Part shown: in pieces, positions 42,075-49,392 of the stretch | How positions within the stretch are numbered: position 1 is the first letter of the stretch | Layout of the letters: every line of letters begins with the position of its first letter | Assembly (NCBI GenBank): GCA_020851635.1 | Contig: JADZCJ010000055.1 | Span: 48,794-112,793 of the forward strand | Origin: Anaerolineae bacterium | Lineage (GTDB): Bacteria; Chloroflexota; Anaerolineae; UBA4142; SHND01 | Length of the DNA: 64,000 bases | Reading direction: 5' to 3' | The notes under the pieces: generated by a model | Told to the model about the DNA's origin: nothing | What the model saw: only the letters and a program-made list of their open reading frames with translations | Database searches by the model: none | Translations under genes and position numbers: made by a program

Positions 42075-43442
42075 ATGTTTGAACAATCGTTGGAATTTTT
42101 CACCGAGGGACTGACGCTGGCGGGCATGGTTCTATTCCGGCTGGTATTGCCGTTGGCGTTCATGTTTGGCGTGGGGTGGGTGCTCTGGCGCTTTTTTGCG
42201 CCGGAAGCGGTCCCGCAGGTCAAGGGCGCGCGTCCGGAGAGTTTTGGCGCGTTCATCACGCGTGTGCGCGAGCTGCCAAACCTGCGCGTGCCCGTATTGT
42301 CGTCGGGGCAGGTGCTGGCATTGTTTATCGCCATCATGCTCTGGATCGGGGCAACGGGCTTTTTGATTGCGCGCTTTTTCTGGGGGCTTGAAACCGCGAG
42401 CGCGATGAGCGATGCCATGCCGTGGGGCTTGTGGATTGCGTTCAAGCTCTCGTTCGTCGCATGTGCTGCCGGCGGATTCACCTTTGCTGCCATCGTCTAT
42501 GTGTTTCGCCTTGAAAAATATCGCCCCATCGTCCGCACCGCCATTCTCACCGGCTTGATCGGCTATACGGTGTTTATCGTCTCGCTGCTGATAGACCTGG
42601 GGCGCTGGTACAACATCTGGCATCCGATTGTGATGTGGAACCCACATTCGGTCATGTTTGAAATTGCCTGGTGTGTGATGTTGTATACCACCGTGCTGTA
42701 TGCAGAATTCAGCCCCGCGCTGTTTGAGCGGCTCGGCTGGAAACGCATGCAAAAAATCATGCATGTCATCACGGTCCCGCTGGTCATTGCGGGTGTGGTG
42801 CTTTCGACCCTGCATCAATCGTCGCTCGGCTCGCTGTATCTGATCCAATTTACCAAGCTGGACCCGTTGTTCTGGTCGCCGCTGATTCCCGTGTTCTTTT
42901 TTGTCTCGGCGGTTGCGGCCGGGCTGGCGCTCATGATGGTGGTGCCGTGCATCAATGCCCGCGCCTTTCATTGTGAAAACAAGCAAGAGCTCATCGCCAC
43001 GCTTGCCAAACCCGCCGCGATTGTGCTTGGCGTATATTTCACCCTCCTGGTCGGTGACATGCTCGTACGCGGCGAATTGCGAACTCTGATGGCGCCAAGC
43101 GCGATGAGCGCGTTGTGGTGGGTCCAGGTGCTGTTTGGCATCATTCTACCCATGGCGCTCTTGTTCACGCCGCAGGCAAAATCCGAACCGCGCGTGCGTT
43201 ATGTCGCTGCGGGTCTTGTGATCGGCGGCGTCATTCTCGAACGCTTTAATGTGGCACTCTTTGGGTTCTCGGAATATCTCGGCTCGCTCAATACCACATA
43301 CGTCCCGTCGTTTGGGGAATGGGTCATCACCCTGGCGTTGATCGCAGGCGCGGTGGCAGTGTATGTGGCGGCGGTAAAACTCTTGCCTGTTCTGCCCCAA
43401 CCCCGTCACGAGTTGGCGGCAAAGCCGGTCAAGAGCTGTTAG
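42075..43442 (+). CDS. NrfD/HybB-like quinone-reactive membrane subunit
   Basis: This 455-residue membrane protein of the NrfD/PsrC/HybB family has about ten TM helices. WGLWIAFKLSFVACAAGGFT and RPIVRTAILTGLIGYT are typical of the HybB type, and WYNIWHPIVMWNPHSVMFEI contains the conserved central region. Such proteins take electrons from, or deliver them to, quinones and need a ferredoxin partner, which the upstream gene supplies. An extra N-terminal TM segment resembles the two small proteins at the operon start. The ATG at 42075 follows GAGGAGGG. Confidence 0.9.
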   Translation: MFEQSLEFFTEGLTLAGMVLFRLVLPLAFMFGVGWVLWRFFAPEAVPQVKGARPESFGAFITRVRELPNLRVPVLSSGQVLALFIAIMLWIGATGFLIARFFWGLETASAMSDAMPWGLWIAFKLSFVACAAGGFTFAAIVYVFRLEKYRPIVRTAILTGLIGYTVFIVSLLIDLGRWYNIWHPIVMWNPHSVMFEIAWCVMLYTTVLYAEFSPALFERLGWKRMQKIMHVITVPLVIAGVVLSTLHQSSLGSLYLIQFTKLDPLFWSPLIPVFFFVSAVAAGLALMMVVPCINARAFHCENKQELIATLAKPAAIVLGVYFTLLVGDMLVRGELRTLMAPSAMSALWWVQVLFGIILPMALLFTPQAKSEPRVRYVAAGLVIGGVILERFNVALFGFSEYLGSLNTTYVPSFGEWVITLALIAGAVAVYVAAVKLLPVLPQPRHELAAKPVKSC

Positions 43443-43499
43443 GTCCAACACAAATTATTTCTGCCCGGTTCACGGGGACCGTTCTTGCAGCAGAGAGAA

Positions 43500-43543
43500 G
43501 GCGGTATTGAGGCAAAAGATGCCTTGATACCGCCGGTTTTTTC
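43500..43543 (+). terminator. Terminator after the membrane electron-transfer operon
   Basis: GGCGGTAT and ATACCGCC (with an inner GAGGCA/TGCCT stem), followed by a six-T run. It ends the operon 57 bases after the NrfD-like gene. Confidence 0.85.
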
Positions 43544-43635
43544 CTTTGAACGCATTTTGAACCGTTTTACGACTTGGTCTGAAACCGCAGGGGCTAAACT
43601 GACCCTGCGCGATCCAAGACGACGCAGGAGCAGCC

Positions 43636-45603
43636 ATGCCAGGAGGATTTCCCGCCTTTTGCCAATCGAACTTGCCGCTCATTTACGGCTTGTATGGTCT
43701 GGCTTTTTTTGTCACGGGGATCGTGGTAGCACTAGAGAGCGGGCGCACAAGCCAACTCGCGCTGCGTCACGCCTTGCCCTACCTCGCCGGGTTTGGCTTG
43801 CTGCACGGCATTCACGAATGGATCGAGATGTTTTTGCTCATGACGCCAGAACCGGGCGCATCGCCCCAGCTGATTGAAGCAATCAGCGTCATGCTGCTCG
43901 CCACATCGTTTGTGCTGCTCATCCAATTCGCGACCGGTTTGATGGCGGCGCTGGAACCGCAACATGTGCCACTCACGCGCCTCACCTTTATCCTCACGGC
44001 GCTCTATCTCGGCGGGCTGGTCCTGTACCGCGTTCGCTTTTTCGCCGGCAGCGAATTTGACTTTTGGCGGTTTGCCGACATCTTGGCGCGGTATATGCTC
44101 GGTGTGCCGGGCGCTGTGCTGGCGAGCGCGGCAATGTTTGCGCAGCGGCGCGCTTTTATCCTTCAAGGGTACGCGCAATTCAGCCGCGATCTCATCGGCG
44201 CGGCGCTGGCGTTTGCCTGGTATGGGGCACTGCAATTTGTGGTGCCGCCCGCGGCATTTTTTCCCGCCACCGTCATCAACACCGAAACTTTTCAGGCGTA
44301 TACAAGCATTCCCGTGCAATTGTTCCGCGCCATCGTCGGCGCGCTTGCCGCATTTTTCATTCTGCGCGTCCTGCGCGTGTTTGAAACCGAATATACACAA
44401 CGGATCGAGCGTTTGAATCGCGCTCGTTTTCAAGCGCAAGAGCAGGCAGCGCGCGAATTGACCGTTTTGTTTGAAACATGTCGTATTCTGGGCACCTCGC
44501 TGGACCTGAACATCCTGCTCAACGATGCCATCGAAAAAATCGTGACATTGGTTGACCCGGTGGTGGCGGGAACGATTTTTCTGTATGATTCCGGCACAAA
44601 ATCACTGGTCGCGCGCGCTGCATACCGGCGGTCTGCGGCGAATCTTCCGACTGATCTGCCCGAGCGCGTCCTGCGCGCGGCGCGCCACGCCGGCGAAACG
44701 CGCGACCTGGTCTATGAATCTGCCAATCAGGAGATGGCTGTGCTTGCGCTGCCGCTCATGTCAGGGAACACGGTGCTGGGCGCAATCGGGCTGGCGCACG
44801 CGGGCGCATTTTCAAACCTGGCTGTCCTGCAAACCCTTGCTCGCCAGTTGGTGATTGCGATCGAGAACGCGCGTCTGTATGAACGGGTGCAGGAAAAAGA
44901 GGAATTGCGCGGAGAACTGCTGGAACGCATTGTCGCCGCGCAAGAAGAAGAGCGCAAGCGCCTGGCGCGCGAGCTGCACGACCAGACCGGGCAAACGCTT
45001 GCGGGACTGGCAATGGGGCTCCATTCTGTCGAGTCGTTGATGCAGTCCGACCCGCAGCTGGCAGGCAAACGCGTGCAAGAGTTGGAGCGAATGAGCGCCG
45101 GCGCGGTGGACGACCTGCGGCTGATGATAAATGATTTGCGCCCCGCACAGTTGGACGATCTGGGGCTGGTGCCTGCGCTGCGCGAAATGGCGAACCGCGC
45201 CGCCGAGCGCACCGGGATGCAGGTGCAGGTGAACGCGTCGGATTCGCGCCGCCGCCTGCGCCCTGTCCTCGAGACCACACTCTACCGGCTGGCGCAAGAG
45301 GCGTTGAACAATGCAGCGCGACATTCTCGCGCGGCGCGCGTGACGATTACTCTGCGCCTGGCAGCGCAAGAGGTGACACTGGACATTCGTGACGACGGCG
45401 TCGGGTTTGTGCCCGAAGTGGTCGTCGGCGCGCAGGCGCCGCGTCGCGCCTGGGGTTTGCTCGGTATGCAAGAACGTGTGCGGCTGGTGGGTGGCTCGCT
45501 CGTCATACAATCCGAGCCGGGCAAAGGGACGCGGCTCACAGCGCAAATCCCTATCGAGACACTCGAACCCAAACTGGGCACGTTGGTCGGAGCGTTTTCC
45601 TGA
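43636..45603 (+). CDS. NarX-type sensor kinase with membrane domain and GAF domain
   Basis: A 655-residue sensor kinase. Residues 1-245 hold about seven TM helices; a coiled coil (about 250-275) leads to a GAF domain (about 280-410). HisKA_3 is in AQEEERKRLARELHDQTGQT, His about 448. The ATPase domain ends with WGLLGMQERV and GKGTRL. HisKA_3 kinases pair with NarL-type regulators; such a regulator lies at 46257, two genes downstream. The ATG at 43636 has AGGAG upstream. The ligand is unknown. Confidence 0.9.
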   Translation: MPGGFPAFCQSNLPLIYGLYGLAFFVTGIVVALESGRTSQLALRHALPYLAGFGLLHGIHEWIEMFLLMTPEPGASPQLIEAISVMLLATSFVLLIQFATGLMAALEPQHVPLTRLTFILTALYLGGLVLYRVRFFAGSEFDFWRFADILARYMLGVPGAVLASAAMFAQRRAFILQGYAQFSRDLIGAALAFAWYGALQFVVPPAAFFPATVINTETFQAYTSIPVQLFRAIVGALAAFFILRVLRVFETEYTQRIERLNRARFQAQEQAARELTVLFETCRILGTSLDLNILLNDAIEKIVTLVDPVVAGTIFLYDSGTKSLVARAAYRRSAANLPTDLPERVLRAARHAGETRDLVYESANQEMAVLALPLMSGNTVLGAIGLAHAGAFSNLAVLQTLARQLVIAIENARLYERVQEKEELRGELLERIVAAQEEERKRLARELHDQTGQTLAGLAMGLHSVESLMQSDPQLAGKRVQELERMSAGAVDDLRLMINDLRPAQLDDLGLVPALREMANRAAERTGMQVQVNASDSRRRLRPVLETTLYRLAQEALNNAARHSRAARVTITLRLAAQEVTLDIRDDGVGFVPEVVVGAQAPRRAWGLLGMQERVRLVGGSLVIQSEPGKGTRLTAQIPIETLEPKLGTLVGAFS

Positions 45604-45628
45604 GAGCGTGACAAGGGCTGCGCGCGGT

Positions 45629-45634
45629 TATAAT
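45629..45634 (+). promoter_or_regulatory. -10 element upstream of the ferritin gene
   Basis: TATAAT just before the 9-bp direct repeat ATCTGGAAC. Its predicted start falls at the boundary of the inserted element, so the ferritin message would carry the element in its leader. Confidence 0.5.
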
Positions 45635-45641
45635 CTGGAAC

Positions 45642-45780
45642 GGCTTTGGTGCATGAATCGGCTTTTTGCAGATTGCATCCCTATTTTTAATGACAATTTG
45701 GTCGCTTGTGGGGCGCATCAGTCGCTTCACACCGATTCTACGCCCACAAGTGGGGCTGAAAATATTTATGCACCAAAGCC
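45642..45780. mobile_element. 139-bp MITE-like element with 9-bp target duplication
   Basis: Terminal inverted repeats begin GGCTTTGGTGCAT on both ends (16 of 17 bases match), and ATCTGGAAC (45633-45641) is repeated directly at 45781-45789. An internal inverted repeat (CTTGTGGGGCG/CGCCCACAAG) adds structure. There is no open frame for a transposase. The termini resemble those remembered for the IS903 group of IS5 (GGCTTTGTTG...), and the 9-bp duplication fits; this is to be checked. Confidence 0.82.
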
Positions 45781-45819
45781 ATCTGGAACAATCAATTCAC
45801 AGCCACCAAGGAGCAAATG

Positions 45820-46245
45820 ATGGACAAACAAACAATGATCGAAAACTTGAATCAAGACCTCGCAGGAGAACTCGGGGCAATCATTCAATACATTACGTAT
45901 GCCGCCAAGGCGTCAGGACCCTTCCGCCCGCAGCTCGTTCAGTTCTTTATGGCAGAAGTGCCCGACGAGCAGGCGCACGCGCAGTTTCTTGCAAACAAGA
46001 TTGCGGCGTTGGGCGGAGAACCGGCGACAGAACCGCGTCCGGTCCCGTCCGCGTCCAACAACCGCGCGATGCTGGAAGCGGTGCTGGCGGCGGAACGGCA
46101 AGCCACGCGCGACTACGCCCAGCGCGCGGAACAAGCTGCCGAATTTGGTGACAAGGGCTTGCAGCTGCAACTGGAAAATATGGTGATGGATGAAAGCGGG
46201 CACGCCCAAGAGACCGAGCGGATGCTGCGCGACTGGCCCCTCTAG
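45820..46245 (+). CDS. Ferritin-like (bacterioferritin-type) protein
   Basis: The 141-residue four-helix protein carries di-iron ligands in GELGAIIQY (E), DEQAHAQF (E and H), AERQATRDYAQ (E) and DESGHAQE (E, H). It is smaller than classic bacterioferritin (about 158) and no haem-binding Met is evident, so it may be a rubrerythrin-like or DUF2383-like storage or peroxide-handling protein. The ATG at 45820 is preferred over 45817 by spacing from AAGGAG. It lies between a NarX-type kinase and a NarL regulator. A 139-bp element separates it from its promoter. Confidence 0.85.
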   Translation: MDKQTMIENLNQDLAGELGAIIQYITYAAKASGPFRPQLVQFFMAEVPDEQAHAQFLANKIAALGGEPATEPRPVPSASNNRAMLEAVLAAERQATRDYAQRAEQAAEFGDKGLQLQLENMVMDESGHAQETERMLRDWPL

Positions 46246-46256
46246 ACAGGTACGAT

Positions 46257-46913
46257 ATGCGATTGCTGTTGGTGGACGACCACGAAATTGTGCGCGCGGG
46301 TCTGCGGATGTTGCTGGAATCGCAGGCGGATATAGAGATCGTCGGGGAGTGTGAGAATGGGCGCGACGCGGTTCGGCGCGCGCTGGAATTGCGACCCGAT
46401 GTGATTTTGATGGACGTGAGTTTGCCCGATATTCCCGGGTACGATGCGACGCGCGCGGTGAAAAAAGAAATGCCGAATGTGATCGTGCTGGCGCTGACCA
46501 TGCACGAGAGCGACGAGTATTTCTTTGAAATGTTGAACGCGGGCGCCTCGGGCTATGTGCCCAAAAAAGCCGCGCCGACCGAACTGGTGAGCGCGATTCG
46601 TGTCGTCCATGCGGGGGGAGTGTATCTGTATCCATCCCTCGCCAAATCGCTCGTCAAAGATTATTTGACGCGCGCCGAACAGGATAATGACCACGCCGCC
46701 TTTGACGGCTTGACCGAGCGCGAACGTCAGGTGTTGAAACTGATTGCCGACGGACGGTCCAATCAAGAGGTTGCTGACGAACTGGTCATCAGCATCAAGA
46801 CGGTCGAACGACACAGGGCAAATATTCTTGCCAAGCTCGGTCTACACAGTCGGACCGAATTGGTCAAATACGCCATTCGCAAGGGGTTGATTCAAGTGGC
46901 GAGCGACCAGTAG
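46257..46913 (+). CDS. NarL/FixJ-family response regulator
   Basis: 218 residues. The receiver domain has phospho-acceptor Asp53 in VILMDVSLPD and the Lys in PKKAAPTE; the LuxR-type HTH (about 148-210) has LTERERQVLKLIADGRSNQE and the recognition helix VKTVERHRANI-like region. It probably acts with the HisKA_3 kinase at 43636, three genes upstream including the ferritin. It would activate transcription, perhaps of the cytochrome genes, by inference. It lies 11 bases downstream of the ferritin stop, and a terminator follows. Confidence 0.92.
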   Translation: MRLLLVDDHEIVRAGLRMLLESQADIEIVGECENGRDAVRRALELRPDVILMDVSLPDIPGYDATRAVKKEMPNVIVLALTMHESDEYFFEMLNAGASGYVPKKAAPTELVSAIRVVHAGGVYLYPSLAKSLVKDYLTRAEQDNDHAAFDGLTERERQVLKLIADGRSNQEVADELVISIKTVERHRANILAKLGLHSRTELVKYAIRKGLIQVASDQ

Positions 46914-46922
46914 AGAGAAAAA

Positions 46923-46962
46923 AAGGGGCGGGCTTGGCGTAAGGCGCGCACGTCCGCCCCTT
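46923..46962. terminator. Bidirectional terminator between regulator and TlpA genes
   Basis: AAGGGGCGG and CCGCCCCTT (9-bp stem) with a 22-base loop, and T-rich sequence on both strands. Between convergent genes. Confidence 0.75.
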
Positions 46963-46970
46963 GCTTTATT

Positions 46971-47588
46971 TTACTCTTGCAAGAGTTTCAATATCCGTTC
47001 TTCGAGCGCGGTCGCCGGAATGGGACCGATCCAGTTGCCATAGGGGCGCCCATTCGGGTCTGTGCCGCCCAAAACCTGTCCCTCGCGGGTGATAAAATAC
47101 GTCTCGGGCACACCGGTGATTTTGTATTTGGTCGAGATCTCGGTGCCGAGGTCTGCGCCGTTCGGATAGGTCTGTCTGTATCGGCTGATAAATTCCTTGG
47201 CTTCTTTCTCGGTATCTACATAATCCACGCCGATAACCATCACGCCCCGCGCCCGATACTTTTCCCACATGGCTTGCAAGGCAGGCGCTTCTTGACGACA
47301 CGGCACGCACCACGAAGCCCAGAAATTGAGGACAACTGCCTTGCCGCGCAAATCGGCGAGACGGAGAGTTTCGCCTTCAAACGTCGTCAGCTCGAATTGG
47401 GGCGCCAGACCGGATTCGAGCGGCGGCGCCTGACGCTGCAGCCAACCCATAATAAACAGTCCCAGCAGCGCAAACACGATGAGCAGCGTAAAACCCAGCA
47501 CGATAAACGTGGAACGCTTTTTGGGGAGGTCGGTCCCGGCGGGCGCAGGCGGCGCATCATTCTCTCGGCGCAGGGCATCCGTTGTCAT
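46971..47588 (-). CDS. Membrane-anchored TlpA/ResA/CcmG-like thiol-disulfide protein
   Basis: 205 residues, with TM helix about 27-49 and the thioredoxin fold on the outer side. The redox site is WASWCVPCRQE (Cys94 and Cys97), the cis-Pro is in ITGVPETYFI. It keeps the haem-binding cysteines of apocytochrome c reduced. The start, ATG at 47588, is one base after the CcmH stop. It is the last gene of the Ccm cluster. Confidence 0.92.
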   Translation of the reverse strand: MTTDALRRENDAPPAPAGTDLPKKRSTFIVLGFTLLIVFALLGLFIMGWLQRQAPPLESGLAPQFELTTFEGETLRLADLRGKAVVLNFWASWCVPCRQEAPALQAMWEKYRARGVMVIGVDYVDTEKEAKEFISRYRQTYPNGADLGTEISTKYKITGVPETYFITREGQVLGGTDPNGRPYGNWIGPIPATALEERILKLLQE

Positions 47589-47589
47589 G

Positions 47590-48087
47590 TCATTCCCTCG
47601 CTTCCAGTTCCTGCGCGATTCGTTCGGCATATTCGGGCGGCACCTGCGGCACGGTGCTGAGCGCGCCCTGAGGTGGAGGTTGCCGCAGCCAGCCCCGCGT
47701 CGTCCAGAACAATACCGCCCCCCCTCCCAACAGGACCAGCACGGGCAGAATATATGCGCTGAGATTAAATCCTTCGGGCGGCGGCGCGCCCAGCACACGT
47801 TCGCCATATTGGGCAATAAAATACTGCCGAATCTGTTCTTCCCCCTGCCCCGCCTCCAGCTTTTCGCGGATCAACGCGCGCCATTGCACACACGCCTGCG
47901 TCTCGCAAACGTCCAGCGGAACGCCGGTGCAGACAGGACAGTACAAACTCTTGGAAATCCGCAGCACCTCATTCTCCAGGTCCGGCACGGGTTCTTGCGC
48001 CGAGACGGTTACTGCAGCGCCCACGGTCCACAATATCACGACCAAAAACAGCGCCGACACAAGACCCCAACGCGGAATCATTTTCAT
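47590..48087 (-). CDS. ccmH: Cytochrome c biogenesis protein CcmH
   Basis: 165 residues. A signal/anchor helix (about 8-28), then the CcmH motif ISKSLYCPVCTG (Cys50 and Cys53, normally LRCxxC), EKLEAGQGEEQIRQYF and IAQYGERVLG. A second TM (about 116-136) follows, so the redox domain faces outside. Two further Cys (61 and 66) are unusual. The ATG at 48087 follows GGAG; a GTG at 48111 is possible. CcmH reduces the apocytochrome CxxCH thiols before haem ligation. Confidence 0.9.
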   Translation of the reverse strand: MKMIPRWGLVSALFLVVILWTVGAAVTVSAQEPVPDLENEVLRISKSLYCPVCTGVPLDVCETQACVQWRALIREKLEAGQGEEQIRQYFIAQYGERVLGAPPPEGFNLSAYILPVLVLLGGGAVLFWTTRGWLRQPPPQGALSTVPQVPPEYAERIAQELEARE

Positions 48088-48137
48088 AAGCGCATCACTC
48101 CAATCGAACACAACAGAGGGTCCATCCTCGTCAAGGT

Positions 48138-48251
48138 CTAATTCTCCGCTTGCAGCGCAAGTTCGACCCGGCGCGTGTGCCTGACCATCATGGCAATATA
48201 GACGGTGATCAGGACGATGATAAGCAGATACGAAATGATCAGATAGGTCAT
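48138..48251 (-). CDS. ccmD: CcmD-like small membrane protein
   Basis: 37 residues with one TM helix (MTYLIISYLLIIVLITVYI) and a basic tail (MVRHTRRVE). Size, TM position and the place after ccmC (stop two bases before its ATG) fit CcmD, which stabilises the CcmC-CcmE haem complex. The CcmD family is poorly conserved, so the assignment rests on context. Confidence 0.75.
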   Translation of the reverse strand: MTYLIISYLLIIVLITVYIAMMVRHTRRVELALQAEN

Positions 48252-48252
48252 G

Positions 48253-49014
48253 TCACACCTCTTGTTCCTCGCGCAAAAGCGCCAGGCGGTCGCGTTTCTG
48301 TTCCAACTGGACGCGATACAACAGCATCCACGCAAAGAGCAGGGTGAACGCCAGCAGCGCAACCATCAGGGTTGTCCGCATGGCAGGTTCCAGTCCGCCC
48401 GACTCGCTGACCACCAGCGTCGGATGCATGGTGCGCCACCACGTCACGGACAAAAAGATGATGGGCACATCGAGAAACCCGATAATTCCCAGCACGGCTG
48501 CCATTGGCGCGCGTTTGGTCTCGTCCACGCTGGCGCGGAGCATCAGATAGCCCACATAAATTAGCCACAAGACCAGCGTGGTAGTCAGGCGGGCATCCCA
48601 CACCCAGTATGTGCCCCATGCCGATTTCGCCCACAAGGGACCGGTGAGCAGGACCAGTGTGGTAAAGAGCACTCCGATTTCGGCGGCAGACTGGGCAACG
48701 GCATCCCATTTGCGTTCACGTTTCAGCAAATAGAGCGCGCTGGCGATAAAGACGACAAAAAAGGAAAAGAAACCAATCCACGCGCTCGGCACATGCAAAT
48801 AGAAAATGCGCTGGGCATCGCCCATCGTCGCCTCACGGGGCGCATAAAACAACGCCATCACCAGAGCAGTCGCAGTAATGACGAGACTGGTCGGGACGAG
48901 CACACGCAAAACCGCGCGCACGGCGTCGTCATTGAAAATGTGCCATTCCTGACGGGTCCGCGCATCTGCCGCCTGATCGGCTGCGGCGGGAGCCAGCGTG
49001 AGTGTCGAATTCAT
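48253..49014 (-). CDS. ccmC: Haem-handling membrane protein CcmC
   Basis: 253 residues, six TM helices. It has the tryptophan-rich WWD-type signature in WGTYWVWDARLTT and two likely haem-ligand histidines in FYLHVPSAW and WWRTMHP. CcmC loads haem onto CcmE. Its start overlaps the stop of the CcmI-like gene by four bases (ATGA). Confidence 0.93.
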   Translation of the reverse strand: MNSTLTLAPAAADQAADARTRQEWHIFNDDAVRAVLRVLVPTSLVITATALVMALFYAPREATMGDAQRIFYLHVPSAWIGFFSFFVVFIASALYLLKRERKWDAVAQSAAEIGVLFTTLVLLTGPLWAKSAWGTYWVWDARLTTTLVLWLIYVGYLMLRASVDETKRAPMAAVLGIIGFLDVPIIFLSVTWWRTMHPTLVVSESGGLEPAMRTTLMVALLAFTLLFAWMLLYRVQLEQKRDRLALLREEQEV

Positions 49015-49382
49015 AATTTGGCTCCACATTTGGTGCAGAATTTGTACTTGGCGCGCATCTGCGAATGGCAGCGCGGGCAGGTGACGGCGACCGGGCTGTT
49101 GCCTTGTTTGACAGCTTGCCGCGCGTCAATTTCACGCAAAATCTGAGCGGCTTGCAGCTCATAGCGCGCTTTGAGTTGTTCATAATCCTGCGCCGAAAGT
49201 TTGCCGGTCGCATATTCAAACTGGAGATCGCGCAGGGTCTCGAACACAATTTCGCGCTCGCCAAAGAGGTCGTTGTCACTCGTGGCGATTGCATGTGCCG
49301 GAACCTGTTGAGGGTTCACCAGCGGGTACCCCAGAATCAAAATCACGACGGCGACCAGTCCGAGTATCACAACAGTTTCCAT
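49011..49382 (-). CDS. CcmI-like N-terminal protein with zinc ribbon
   Basis: 123 residues. N-terminal TM (about 4-22), then a helical region matching the start of CcmI-type proteins (FETLRDLQFEYATGKLSAQD), and a C-terminal zinc ribbon with CPRC and CTKC motifs (CPRCHSQMRAKYKFCTKCG). It lacks the TPR domain of CcmI. It sits between ccmF and ccmC and presumably helps with apocytochrome or haem delivery, by inference. Confidence 0.75.
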   Translation of the reverse strand: METVVILGLVAVVILILGYPLVNPQQVPAHAIATSDNDLFGEREIVFETLRDLQFEYATGKLSAQDYEQLKARYELQAAQILREIDARQAVKQGNSPVAVTCPRCHSQMRAKYKFCTKCGAKL

Positions 49383-49392
49383 GTCTGCTCCC

